A DNA stretch of 64,000 nucleotides from Deltaproteobacteria bacterium. GTDB taxonomy: Bacteria > Desulfobacterota > Desulfarculia > JACQYL01. Positions 34,659 through 43,606 of the stretch are shown piece by piece (position 1 is the stretch's first letter; every line of letters starts with the position of its first letter). Where the stretch lies: NCBI GenBank assembly GCA_016208165.1, contig JACQYL010000045.1:52791-116790 (forward strand), read 5' to 3'. The position numbers and the translations under genes are program-made. Under the pieces are notes generated by a model that had not been told where the DNA came from, ran no database searches, and saw nothing but the letters and a program-made list of their open reading frames with translations.

Positions 34659-35294
34659 ATGATCATCCGCCCAGCCATGCTCTTTCTCGCCGCGCTTGTC
34701 CTTCTAACGACCCCGTCCGGCGCAGCCGAGCAGAGGACATATCAGGACCGGCTCCGGGTCCGGGCCATCGATACGGTTGAACTCGGCCAATTGGTGGACG
34801 GACGGGTCTCTTTCCACGAAGCGGAAGACGAGGATCTGGGAAACACGGTTTATATACTGGTTGAAGGCTCCGCCCATTTGGAAGGGGGAGAGAGCATCGA
34901 GGCCGCGGAAAAAAGAGCCGTCCTGGACGCCCTGACCAAGGTATTTCAGCGCAACAAGGAAAAGAGCGCCCATCTCGTTCAATCCACGTCCGTGCACAAT
35001 TACGAGGTGGTGGACGATACGATTCAAATCGAATTCGATTATGTGCTTCAACCCGGCCTGACGATTCTCGACCGGACCATCGGCCAAGACTCCGTCGTTG
35101 TCACTTTGCGAGTACCCATACAGACCCCGGTATGGGGAGGAGAAAGCAAGCCTTCCTCGGATTTCTGGGTGGACGCATACGGTCACACGAACAGCGGCGT
35201 CCGCACGCTCTTGAAATACCGCTCCGAAACCGCAAGAAGCATGAGTCTCTGGATGAACCGGATAGGCGGCGCGGTTCGAGATCTGATCCCCTGA
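34659..35294 (+). CDS. Secreted protein, FlgT/LPP20-like
   Basis: About 211 residues from the ATG at 34659, chosen because it opens a clean Sec signal peptide, 'MIIRPAMLFLAALVLL', with a likely cut after 'PSGAA'; in-frame ATGs at 34566 and 34620 would put it internally. The mature part has 'LVEGSAHLEGGESIEAAEKR' followed by an Ala-rich helix, a pattern of the LPP20/FlgT N-terminal fold, in which a strand precedes a helix 'A...A..DAL'. Presumed periplasmic. It begins a run of envelope genes (35621, 39091-42142). Function unknown; flagellar FlgT is unlikely because no flagellar genes are near. Confidence 0.55.
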   Translation: MIIRPAMLFLAALVLLTTPSGAAEQRTYQDRLRVRAIDTVELGQLVDGRVSFHEAEDEDLGNTVYILVEGSAHLEGGESIEAAEKRAVLDALTKVFQRNKEKSAHLVQSTSVHNYEVVDDTIQIEFDYVLQPGLTILDRTIGQDSVVVTLRVPIQTPVWGGESKPSSDFWVDAYGHTNSGVRTLLKYRSETARSMSLWMNRIGGAVRDLIP

Positions 35295-35620
35295 CGACCG
35301 TGGCTTCTCATTCCCCGAGCACGAAAACCCTCGAGGTTCGCCGAATACTCTCTTCCTTCCTATGGGCGCCTTGCCCTGCCCTATCCCCGGACCGGAACCG
35401 ATTTTTCTGATCGCACGCTTTACCTCGTTGACTTTCCAACAAAACTGTAGAAGTCTGGTATATCTTCAAACCCTTTGCCGTGCACTCGTAAACATGTTTC
35501 CGACAGCGAACGGACACGAGAAAGAATTTTCGCATTTGCACTTGCTCCGGTTATTCATTTGATGCCCGTCGAATCGCTCTTTTCATCCCAATCTCGTTGC
35601 TCGAAGTCTAGGAGGCCGAC
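35295..35620. other. Intergenic gap without recognised features
   Basis: 326 bp between the secreted protein and the repeat lipoprotein. No ORF, RNA or convincing promoter seen; a ribosome site (AGGAGG) precedes the next ATG. Confidence 0.5.
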
Positions 35621-37063
35621 ATGACACTTTCGCGAGTAATGCGCTACATGTGGATTTCAATGGCCGTCTGTGTTCTCGTCGGCTGCGCCACTGTAGAAAA
35701 GGATTGGCAAGCCGCCCGAACCGGGGATAGCATCCCGTCCTACGAAACGTTCTTAAGCGAACACCCCGAATCCCCGGTTAGCACTCAGGCCCGCACTCGG
35801 CTCGAACAGTTGTACTCGGAAAGAGATTGGGATCAGGCTCGCAAGGCCCATACCATCCCGGAATACGAGGCGTTTCTACAGAAACATCCTAACTCGGAGC
35901 ACGCCTCCAAGGCCCTGGCCCTTGTCGAAGAACTGCGAGCGAGAAGAGATTGGGCAGAAACTCGAACTTCCTCCAATGTCTCCAATGTCGAGGCGTTCCT
36001 ACGGAATCATCCCGACTCCGAATATTCCGAGCAAGCTCGGTCATTGTTGGAAAAGCTCGACGCTGAGAGAGCATGGACCGAGGCCCAGTCCGAGGACACC
36101 GTATCCGGCTACGAGGCATTTCTAACGAAATACCCAAATTCCGTGAACGCCTCCAAGGCGCATGAAAAGTTAAAACAGATGTCCGCCCGAATCGAATGGG
36201 AAAAGATAAAACATTCCACAAACATACCCGATTTCGAAAGCTATCTCAGGGCATATGGAGGTTCCAAATTTTTCGATAAAGCCCTCTCACGGCTCAAGTT
36301 GCTCTGGTCGGACGAAGACAAGTGGAATGCCGTTATCCAGACCGACACCATCGATGCCTACGAATCCTTTCTCTCCCACTATCCTCAAAGCCCTTACGCA
36401 TCCGTGGCTCAGTCTCGAATCGCAGAGTACAAGGCCGATGTGTCGGGACGTGACATTGTAGACGCCCTGGAAAATAACAGGGTGGAAGTAAAGACACGAG
36501 GATCGGGAATTCAAAGCGTCAGCGTAGAGATTCGGCGCCGGGTGCAGCGTCCGCTTCGAGTGACCATTCCTGTGGGAACGTATTTCGTCGCCCAGGGATC
36601 CTCGCAGAACATGGTTTCAAGAAAGGGTATTTCCGTAGTGTTGGACGACGACGAATGGCGGACGCTATCAGTGGATGCGGCGTGCGCTAATCGCCCAAAG
36701 GAAGTTCCAGAGCCTGGAGATCGATTTCAGATCCAGTTATCCCCCCATCAGGACGAGTTAAAACGTTTGATGCCCGTTTTGGAGGAAGCCCGTGCGTCAT
36801 TCGGGGTCGAGCAGGCGGCGGTCTGGATCGTTACCGACGACGCAGATTATGCTGACCTGGGATCCCTGGTGCAAACACCGCTATTCCAACCGTCGGGCGG
36901 GACCCGTATGATTCAGGAATTCGAAGCAGCCAGAGCTCTACAGATTTTGGACAGTGCAGGAATCGACGTTACAAATAAGGCGATTTGGCGGGACCGCGAC
37001 ACGATTGTGTCCCGGCTTGAAAATGGACCTCTGAAAGACTGGCTTAAACACAAAGCCGACTGA
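35621..37063 (+). CDS. Lipoprotein with six 41-residue TPR-like repeats
   Basis: 480 residues. Signal with lipobox 'CVLVGC' near residue 22. Residues about 28-275 form six repeats of roughly 41 residues, each with a pattern such as '(D/A/E/K)W..A....(T/S)I..YE.FL..(H/Y)P.S..(A/S)..A...L..L'. A trailing beta-rich region (about 280-360) and an alpha/beta C-terminal domain follow ('VEQAAVWIVTDDADYADLG'). The repeats resemble outer-membrane TPR lipoproteins that hold protein complexes. AGGAGG-type ribosome site. Likely anchored in the outer membrane facing the periplasm. No exact family recognised. Confidence 0.65.
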   Translation: MTLSRVMRYMWISMAVCVLVGCATVEKDWQAARTGDSIPSYETFLSEHPESPVSTQARTRLEQLYSERDWDQARKAHTIPEYEAFLQKHPNSEHASKALALVEELRARRDWAETRTSSNVSNVEAFLRNHPDSEYSEQARSLLEKLDAERAWTEAQSEDTVSGYEAFLTKYPNSVNASKAHEKLKQMSARIEWEKIKHSTNIPDFESYLRAYGGSKFFDKALSRLKLLWSDEDKWNAVIQTDTIDAYESFLSHYPQSPYASVAQSRIAEYKADVSGRDIVDALENNRVEVKTRGSGIQSVSVEIRRRVQRPLRVTIPVGTYFVAQGSSQNMVSRKGISVVLDDDEWRTLSVDAACANRPKEVPEPGDRFQIQLSPHQDELKRLMPVLEEARASFGVEQAAVWIVTDDADYADLGSLVQTPLFQPSGGTRMIQEFEAARALQILDSAGIDVTNKAIWRDRDTIVSRLENGPLKDWLKHKAD

Positions 37064-37293
37064 AGTGTTTCCGGGAGGCCAGGCTTCCCATCCACGGCGC
37101 CCGTCTCATTGGCGACCGCTGATGACATGTCGTTTCGGCGGCGTTCGGAACATCCGGGCTGTTTTGAAAACCCGGCCGCTCCAACAGGAGCGGTGCGACG
37201 ATTTTGGAAACTTGAAGAAAAGCTCGGGGAAACCCGCTGGATGCGGATTTCCCTCGGTGGCGCGACATCATATCAATCCGCGGCGGTCAAACG

Positions 37294-38745
37294 TCAGGTC
37301 GCGCAGACCTGGTTCTTACCTCTATTCTTGGCGCGATACAGGGCGCCGTCCGCGGTACGGAACAAATCCCATAACGCTTCATTCTCGATGTTGCCCGAAG
37401 AAGCCACTCCAATACTCACAGACGCGAAAAGATTCGAGAATTCCCTCGGCCACGTGTGCTTCTCCACCCTCGATCGGATGCGTTCGGAGATCAACAGGGC
37501 GTTCCCTCGAGAGGTCTCCGGGAGAATAATCAGGAATTCATCCCCGGCATATCTTCCCGCGGTGTCGCAAGACCGGACGCTCTGTTCGATGATCCGAGAT
37601 ATTTCCCTCAACACCAGATCTCCCGTCTGGTGGCCATACGCGTCGTTGATGTTCTTGAAACTGTCGATGTCGATCACCAGGACGGACAAGGTGTGGCCAT
37701 AGCGCTTAGTTCGTTCAAGTTCCTGTTCCAGACGTCTTATGGTCGCCCGATAGTTCGGCAGGCCGGTGAGAGCATCTTTCTCGGCAAGTTCCAGGGTTCG
37801 TTCATACGTGCTTGCGTTCTTCAACGCCCGGCCGAGGTTGGCGGCCAGGGTTTCCACAAGGAACGAAAGATCCTTTGACCCCGAAATCGGCCGGATGCCG
37901 GCCAGATTCAAAATACCCGTGACCTGCCCGTCCGAGCGAATCGGAACCGTCAGGGATCCTCCCAACAAGTCCTCGAAACGATCCGGAACCTCCCTTTTGC
38001 TCGAAGTTTCAAACCTCCACTTAAACGTGTCCGGCGTACCGTTCACCCACGAGGATAGGTGCGATCTAATGGCTCGCTGGAAAAGCAAAACCTGTTTCCT
38101 GGGAAGCGCCCATTGGGATCCGATGCGGTAGTGGTTCTGCTTCTCGCCCTTAACGAGGAACGTGATCACATCCGCGGACACCATCTTTGGCAGCAACTCC
38201 AAAGCGGCTTCCACTATACTGTCCGCATCCAGCAGTTCGTGTATGCGAGTGGTGAACTCGTACAGGAACGAATAGATGTTTCTGGACTCCTCGAGCGATC
38301 TGTTTTCCTTCTCCAGGATTCCATTCGATTCCTCCAGATGGTGCGACCTGGAAACGAGCCTGGAAACATCGGAAATGCTCCTTACACCGTCCAAGGATTC
38401 CAGCTGATCGTTTCCGCACTCGAGAGGATACACGAACAGATTGGAGGCGCCGTCTTTGACCAGAGGGATCACTTTCTGCAAACTCGACCCTTCGGTCATT
38501 AAAATCACGCGCTTCCTGTCGTGGTGATCCTCGACGGCCTTTACCACTTCACGGTTCCAGGCCGCGTCGGCGGACAGGCCGATCATGATCACGTCATAGT
38601 TTCCCCTTGGAAACCTGGGGAAACCCATGCTGCCAATAGGATCCTCTTCTGAGTCGAAAAATTGACGGTTTTGGTTGGTAGGGAGGCTGTTTTCAGGGGC
38701 CCCGCTTCGTTTCATTTGCACTGTTTCTGTCGAATTCATGGCCAT
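37294..38745 (-). CDS. Diguanylate cyclase with receiver-like, GAF and GGDEF domains
   Basis: 483 residues. Residues 45-130 look like a degenerate receiver ('YDVIMIGLSADAAW', no proper phospho-Asp pocket), then a short coiled coil (about 135-160), a GAF domain (about 160-310) and GGDEF (about 320-483) with 'DALTGLPNYR'. The active-site loop is 'GRYAGDEFLIIL' (AGDEF, a functional variant), and the product-inhibition RxxD site is present as 'RSCD' five residues before it. It makes c-di-GMP, and three PilZ receptors are encoded in the window. Part of its GAF-coding region (37849-37974) is duplicated at 31539. It diverges from the MotA-like gene. Confidence 0.85.
   Translation of the reverse strand: MAMNSTETVQMKRSGAPENSLPTNQNRQFFDSEEDPIGSMGFPRFPRGNYDVIMIGLSADAAWNREVVKAVEDHHDRKRVILMTEGSSLQKVIPLVKDGASNLFVYPLECGNDQLESLDGVRSISDVSRLVSRSHHLEESNGILEKENRSLEESRNIYSFLYEFTTRIHELLDADSIVEAALELLPKMVSADVITFLVKGEKQNHYRIGSQWALPRKQVLLFQRAIRSHLSSWVNGTPDTFKWRFETSSKREVPDRFEDLLGGSLTVPIRSDGQVTGILNLAGIRPISGSKDLSFLVETLAANLGRALKNASTYERTLELAEKDALTGLPNYRATIRRLEQELERTKRYGHTLSVLVIDIDSFKNINDAYGHQTGDLVLREISRIIEQSVRSCDTAGRYAGDEFLIILPETSRGNALLISERIRSRVEKHTWPREFSNLFASVSIGVASSGNIENEALWDLFRTADGALYRAKNRGKNQVCAT
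37849..37974 (+). repeat. Copy 2 of the exact 126-bp direct repeat, inside the GGDEF gene
   Basis: Source copy: it is in frame in the intact GGDEF gene and encodes about 42 residues from 'FEDLLGGSLTVP' to 'SFLVE'. Identical to 31539-31664. Since this copy fits its gene, the one at 31539 is likely the derived one. Confidence 0.9.
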
Positions 38746-39090
38746 AGATACACCTTCAAGTCATTATGTCTTCGATTTTGACTTGAGTGGGAGCACATTC
38801 CATGCCAAGATGGCTTCCAGTCCCAACCGGACCCCCTCGGACAAGTGTCTTTCCCGATGATGTGTCGCAGACGAGAAAGGACGGACCTCCGTCATGTGAA
38901 GACATGGAAACCAGCCATAACAGGCCCTGCTTTCAACTTTTCCGTAGGCAAAATCTGACCACGGGCAAACATGACCGAGTCGAATGCAACTCGGCCTCGA
39001 GTATGCGCACAGTAGAACTTCCCTCTTTCCCCGGTCCCTGTCCTGAATTCAATTTGGCACGCCTAATGCATCCCGAACCTGTGCGATGAC
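38746..39090. other. Divergent intergenic region GGDEF/MotA-like
   Basis: 345 bp between divergent genes, so promoters in both directions are expected, but I find no box pair with good spacing. No RNA or ORF is credible. Confidence 0.4.
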
Positions 39091-39939
39091 ATGGTTCAGA
39101 AAGGAAGGATTCCATTGATCCAGAAGCTCGTCCTGGCGGCAATTCTGTTGTTCTTCATTTTCCTATCGAGACTGTTCACCAGCGATGTGTCCATGCTCAC
39201 AACGCTGAAAAGCCTCGGCATCGTATTGGGCGGAACGGTTCTAGGCGTCTTGTTGGCATTTCCTGTATCCACGATCATGGACCTGTTTCGTTCCGTGAAA
39301 AAGATATTCGGGAAAGACATGAACACGCCGGTACACATGATTCAGGATGTGGTGCATCTGGCTCGCGTGGGCCGGCTCAAAGGCGTCAAAGCGCTCGAAT
39401 CGGAATGTGAAAAGCTGGGAGACCCCTTCTTGAGGATTGGGGTCGAGTTGGTGGTTGACCAGTACGGCCGTCACGATATCCGCGACATTCTCGAAAAGGA
39501 ATTCGAATTCTTCGCCTCTCGACTGGAATCGCAGCAAGCGGTGCTGAACACCATGGTGAAACTGGCTCCGGCCTTTGGATTTGTCGGAACCATCGTCGGC
39601 CTCATCAATGTGCTGGGCAACATGTCCACACCGGCAGAGACCGGGACGGCCATGAGTTTGGCCTTATTGACCACCTTCTATGGACTGCTCGCCTCCAATG
39701 TCCTCTTTCTGCCGCTATCCAAAAAATTTTCCGAATACGTGAAAAGTGAACAGAGCGTAATGGGGATCATGATCGAAGGATTGGTCGGCATTGCGGAGCA
39801 GGAGAATTCCAAAGGCATCAACCACCGCCTGAACTACTATGTGCATCGCCAGCAGTCCTCCAACGAACCGATGGATTCGACGCTCAGGGTCAGGGAATAT
39901 CTGAGCAATCTGGCGTCATCGAAACGGAAAGATGCCTAA
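39091..39939 (+). CDS. MotA/TolQ/ExbB-type proton channel protein
   Basis: 282 residues with four predicted membrane helices: about 12-32 and 40-60 at the start, and 150-172 and 182-203 in the conserved MotA_ExbB domain, which reads 'KLAPAFGFVGTIVGLINVLG' and 'LALLTTFYGLLASNVLFLPL'. The Pro-rich, Gly-rich and Thr residues of the proton path are present. Such proteins use proton or sodium flow to drive a partner, here the MotB-like product at 39932, whose start overlaps this stop by eight bases. No flagellar genes lie nearby, so it may be either a distant flagellar stator or a non-flagellar energiser. Confidence 0.8.
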   Translation: MVQKGRIPLIQKLVLAAILLFFIFLSRLFTSDVSMLTTLKSLGIVLGGTVLGVLLAFPVSTIMDLFRSVKKIFGKDMNTPVHMIQDVVHLARVGRLKGVKALESECEKLGDPFLRIGVELVVDQYGRHDIRDILEKEFEFFASRLESQQAVLNTMVKLAPAFGFVGTIVGLINVLGNMSTPAETGTAMSLALLTTFYGLLASNVLFLPLSKKFSEYVKSEQSVMGIMIEGLVGIAEQENSKGINHRLNYYVHRQQSSNEPMDSTLRVREYLSNLASSKRKDA

Positions 39940-40723
39940 AACGGATATTACAGAGCTTACCCGAAAACTCGAAGCGGCGCGGCGTAAGAGCGGGGCCCTT
40001 CGTAAACGATTGGTTCATGCCGAGGCGGAAGACGACACCCTGCTGATCACGGTAAGCGATCTCATGACCATTCTATTGATCTTCTTTATCATGATTTCGC
40101 GGATGGATGTATACGTGAAAGCGGAGGAACCGGTCAGCCCCATTCCAATGGAAGCACCCGCAGCCTCGACGGTGTCCGGTATTATCAGTCCGGCGGATAA
40201 CAACAATCCGGCAAAATCCGAAGCCAAGATTTCCCAGCCCACGCCGGTACCCGCCGAGCCGGACGATCGGAAGCGGCTGACGGATTTGAAACAGGAATTC
40301 CTGGAATCCTTGGATGAAGAGGAATCCAGCGATCTTTACGTTCGAATCGAAGACCAGAAATTGGTGGTGGTATTGGGTGAAAGAGTCATTTTTCAAATCG
40401 GTCAGGCCGAGATCCTGAACGAGTTCAAGCCACTGTTGGGACAGTTGGCCCGCTTTTTGTCTACCAAAGAAGAATTCAACATTGTCGTGTCCGGGCACAC
40501 GGACAACACACCCATTCGAAACAGACAGTTTCCCAGCAATTGGGAGTTGTCCGTGGCGCGCGCGGTAAACGTGGCGCGATTTCTGATCGATGAAGGAGTT
40601 GCTCCCGGGAGGATATCCGTCGAAGGATTTTCATCGTTCAAACCTCTCTTTGAAAACGACACGGAAGTCCACAAGCAGGCCAACCGACGGGTAGAAGTGG
40701 CGCTGATACAAAAACAAGAATAA
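39932..40723 (+). CDS. MotB-like protein with OmpA peptidoglycan-binding domain
   Basis: 263 residues. One N-terminal membrane helix, 'TVSDLMTILLIFFIMISR', holds the MotB-type proton-carrying Asp. A Pro/Ala-rich linker (about 70-120) follows, then an OmpA-like domain from about 140 with 'NIVVSGHTDNTPIRN', 'FPSNWELSVARAVNVARFL' and 'ANRRVEVALI'. It anchors the MotA-like channel to the cell wall. Coupled to the upstream gene by an eight-base overlap; an LPP20 lipoprotein and an OmpA-domain protein follow in the same direction, suggesting an envelope complex. Confidence 0.82.
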   Translation: MPKTDITELTRKLEAARRKSGALRKRLVHAEAEDDTLLITVSDLMTILLIFFIMISRMDVYVKAEEPVSPIPMEAPAASTVSGIISPADNNNPAKSEAKISQPTPVPAEPDDRKRLTDLKQEFLESLDEEESSDLYVRIEDQKLVVVLGERVIFQIGQAEILNEFKPLLGQLARFLSTKEEFNIVVSGHTDNTPIRNRQFPSNWELSVARAVNVARFLIDEGVAPGRISVEGFSSFKPLFENDTEVHKQANRRVEVALIQKQE

Positions 40724-40752
40724 TTGGTTCGTTACGCGGAAAGGAGAAGTCC

Positions 40753-41346
40753 ATGAAACGGTTTTTAGGATGGCCATGTTTGATCATTGTGTTGGCTTCC
40801 GCTTCGATGCTGGTATCCTGCACCAACTATCGAACGGCGCCCTCGGGATACATTCTGCCGCTGACGCCCGCCGATCCGGGCCATGTTTTAGGCAAATACC
40901 CGGGCACGCCTGACCGTGAAGGCATTTTCAACGTAAATGTGGTAGGAAAGGGCGTTCCCCCCGACAGCGCTTACAGCAAACCCCAAGCGGAACTGCTGGC
41001 GGAGAGAGCGGCCGTGGCGGACGGATACAGGAAGTTGGCCGAAAGAATACATGGGCTCTATATTCAGACGTTTATGAGTATGGGCAACATGGCGGTGGAT
41101 CATGATTGGATCCGGACCGAGACCGAAACCTGGCTGCGGGGAGCCGAAGTTATTGAGATAAAGCATCGGGGAGACGGCATAGTGGAAGCGTTCCTTCGAG
41201 CGAGCATTCATTACCGTATGGTGCCTGTTGACCATGTACTTCTGCGGACCCGTTTTTGCCGTCCCTGTTGCAGACTCTCCGGAAAAGTTCCGTATCCTTG
41301 CTCTGGAAGAGAAGAGAATACTGGAAAGAGCCATCCGGGATTATGA
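40753..41346 (+). CDS. LPP20-like lipoprotein
   Basis: 197 residues with a lipobox 'SMLVSC' near residue 23. The LPP20-like core is 'FNVNVVGKGVPPDSAYSKPQ' then 'AELLAERAAVADGYRKLAER'. The last 45 residues or so, after 'RMVPVDHVL', have a different character ('FCRPCCRLSGKVPYPCSG') and overlap the next gene by more than 110 bp. So this C-terminus may be the result of a frameshift, and the true product may end or shift near 41225. Family call is good for the first 155 residues. Confidence 0.65.
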   Translation: MKRFLGWPCLIIVLASASMLVSCTNYRTAPSGYILPLTPADPGHVLGKYPGTPDREGIFNVNVVGKGVPPDSAYSKPQAELLAERAAVADGYRKLAERIHGLYIQTFMSMGNMAVDHDWIRTETETWLRGAEVIEIKHRGDGIVEAFLRASIHYRMVPVDHVLLRTRFCRPCCRLSGKVPYPCSGREENTGKSHPGL

Positions 41347-42142
41347 CGCCAGAGTGCTGGAACTGGAGCGTGACCTGCTGGAATTGAACCAGCAACAGGA
41401 ATGGTCCACGCTGCGGAAGGAAAGGATCCAGGACCAGAAGGACATGACGCCCTACGAACTCGGAAAACATATTGAACACAATGCGACGAAAATAAACGCG
41501 GCCTCCAAGGAGAAAGAACGGCTCGAGGCGCTCATAGCCCGCCATGTGGAGCAGCTTGAGATGTTGAACGGCGAGGTCAAGAAACGATTCGGCGACAAGC
41601 CGCTCGATTGGTGGACTCTCGATCCCGGAGTTGCCGCCATGATGACCCAGGAAAAGCCGGCTCCGGTCACGCATCACACCTCGGCCAAGGCGGCGGACAA
41701 AAAGGATTTGGGACAACAGTTGCGGGAAAAAGGCCTGGACGAGTGGTTGAAGTTTCAAGAAGAGAAAGGCGGAACCCTGCTGAAATCCATCAAACCGATC
41801 CTGTTCGCTTCGGGAAAGACGGAAGTTCAACCCGGATATGATCCCTTCCTCAAAAACCTGGCGGAGTTCGTGACACCGCTGTACGGTCGCATCCAACTGG
41901 AAGGCTACACCGATAGCTCCCGTATCAAGACCAAAGATTTTCCTTCCAACTGGGAACTGGCGGCCAAGCGAGCGTCCAGTGTGGCAGGCCGTCTGATGAG
42001 CTTCGGCGTGCCGGCTTCAACCATCACGGTCATCAGCCGGGGTTCCGGCGGCGCCCCCATGCCTAACGACAGCACCACGAACCGGGCTCTGAACCGCCAG
42101 GTGGACATCACGGTTTTCGTACCCGACGTTATGGAAAAATAG
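41234..42142 (+). CDS. OmpA-domain protein with coiled-coil N-terminus
   Basis: About 302 residues from the ATG at 41234 (a TTG at 41228 is also in frame). After a short hydrophobic start ('MYFCGPVFAVPVADSPEKF') comes a long charged helix (about 25-125, coiled-coil-like, 'EEKRILERAIRDYDARVLEL'), then an OmpA peptidoglycan-binding domain with 'IQLEGYTDSSRIKTK', 'FPSNWELAAKRASSVAGRL' and 'ALNRQVDITVF'. Resembles the C-terminal part of the MotB-like protein at 39932. Its start lies inside the LPP20 gene in another frame, so either the two overlap by about 113 bp or one frameshift joins them into a single lipoprotein. Confidence 0.65.
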   Translation: MYFCGPVFAVPVADSPEKFRILALEEKRILERAIRDYDARVLELERDLLELNQQQEWSTLRKERIQDQKDMTPYELGKHIEHNATKINAASKEKERLEALIARHVEQLEMLNGEVKKRFGDKPLDWWTLDPGVAAMMTQEKPAPVTHHTSAKAADKKDLGQQLREKGLDEWLKFQEEKGGTLLKSIKPILFASGKTEVQPGYDPFLKNLAEFVTPLYGRIQLEGYTDSSRIKTKDFPSNWELAAKRASSVAGRLMSFGVPASTITVISRGSGGAPMPNDSTTNRALNRQVDITVFVPDVMEK

Positions 42143-42344
42143 TATCAACAGGAACGCCTCGCGGCCGGTGCGGGCCCGAGGCTTTTCGCGGAATGATCGG
42201 GGAGCGGTTCTCCGCCCTTAGCCCCCGGCGAAGGGCAGGCGATGGAGGGGCTCCCTGACGGCCGGCCCCTATACATCGCGCCCGGCCGGCCTCGGAGTGT
42301 GCTTCGAGCGTTCCGTCCCCCAAAGAAACGATGCGAAGGCCGAT

Positions 42345-42989
42345 TCAGGAAACCCTTCCCTCTATATCGCCTCCCTCGGAACGGGACAATCCTTTCGATT
42401 CGTCCTGGGTCTTTTTTTCCCTCTCAGCCCTCAGAAGACTGCGTTCCGCTCTGAAAATATACTGCACCAACGCTTCACGGCTGTTATAGCTGATCGCCTC
42501 GAAACGAACGGCGAGGGCATGCGATTTTCCCGCGAGAGGAGTCGCATGCATCACCCTTGCCAGAGCCGGTATGACCCGTTGACAACTGCCGGCCAGGTAA
42601 ATCTTCATTTCGAGGAGCGTTCCTTCGTCAAGCACTTCACTCACGATAAACTTGCAGCCGCTGCCCGAAATGTTGATCCGTCTCGGCTTCTCGGGAAGGA
42701 CGCTTCCCACCTTCTCGCCCCTCAACAGAGAAATGATCATGTCCAGTTTGTGATTCAGAAATGAAATCCTTTCGTGAAAGGCCTCCAGAACGGGGCCGAG
42801 AACTCGCCACACAGCCTGTTCCTCGGCGGTGAAGTCCAATTCCGGCAACGACGGCAGGCTCTGCTCGTCAACTGTTCCGGACAGATACTTCGGCTTCATC
42901 ATGTCAAATTCTTGACGAGATATTCTCCGGTACGTAAACGACAGGTAGTCGTCCATTCGCCTGAACCCTCTACGTTCTTTCTCAGCCAT
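42345..42989 (-). CDS. PilZ-domain protein
   Basis: 214 residues from the ATG at 42989 (GGAGAG upstream); an ATG/GTG at 43028 is in frame but less well placed. The N-terminal 110 residues are helical, with 'ERRGFRRMDDY' at the start. A PilZ domain follows at about 115-200 with 'PRRINISGSGCKFIV', the (D/N)xSxxG c-di-GMP element. A basic, charged tail ends the protein. It probably reads c-di-GMP made by the GGDEF enzyme at 37294 or others. Convergent with the OmpA-domain gene. Confidence 0.7.
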   Translation of the reverse strand: MAEKERRGFRRMDDYLSFTYRRISRQEFDMMKPKYLSGTVDEQSLPSLPELDFTAEEQAVWRVLGPVLEAFHERISFLNHKLDMIISLLRGEKVGSVLPEKPRRINISGSGCKFIVSEVLDEGTLLEMKIYLAGSCQRVIPALARVMHATPLAGKSHALAVRFEAISYNSREALVQYIFRAERSLLRAEREKKTQDESKGLSRSEGGDIEGRVS

Positions 42990-43606
42990 GTGTACTCTCC
43001 TTCCTAGGCGTGATCCGAAGACCGACATCCGTCGTCGACTGGGCGTTCAACAGATCCGATTTTATGCAGTATTCGTACCATTGAAGATCACCTTACTATT
43101 TCTAAGGGACACACGTACGGTATTAGGACGCATTATTCCATTTTTCTTTAAGTTCCAGGCTTTTTGAGCCATCGGTCGCAACCGCTTCGAAGCATGGGCC
43201 CACACGGGTTACCCCGTCGCGGGACAAGACAACGCCTCTTTCACCTTGCCCTCCCCGACATAAAGAATCATAGTGGGAAGGGGAATCCTGGACCGGAGCC
43301 TCGGGGAAGGCGGTGGAACCCCCGGAATTTTACTATATGGCCCGTATTATACAGACGTATGCGCCTTCCAGTCAAAAGAAGGTATCCGTTAACCTTGTTC
43401 CAGACACATATACTACATAAGGATTCCCCGGCGCTCCGCTAAAAAGACACATGGTTCTCATTTTTGTAGCGATCGCAACGGACGGATCTTGAAATCCCGA
43501 TTAGGCTAAAAACAATACATTCGAAGAGAGCGGTCCGGATCCTTTTCGTTTGCCGCTGGACCGTAGGAACCTTTTAACGACTCGAAACCGCCGAAAGGAG
43601 AAGGCA
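42990..43606. other. Intergenic region, divergent PilZ and FMN enzyme
   Basis: 617 bp without a trusted ORF. Contains a GCGATCGC palindrome at 43468-43477 and a ribosome site (AAAGGAG) directly before the FMN enzyme. No convincing promoter or RNA recognised. Confidence 0.4.

Noticed and set aside
39091..40723. MotA/MotB-like pair as Zorya defence genes (ZorA/ZorB)
   Set aside because: The MotA-like protein lacks the long cytoplasmic tail of ZorA and no ZorC, ZorD or ZorE-like gene follows; LPP20 and OmpA genes do.
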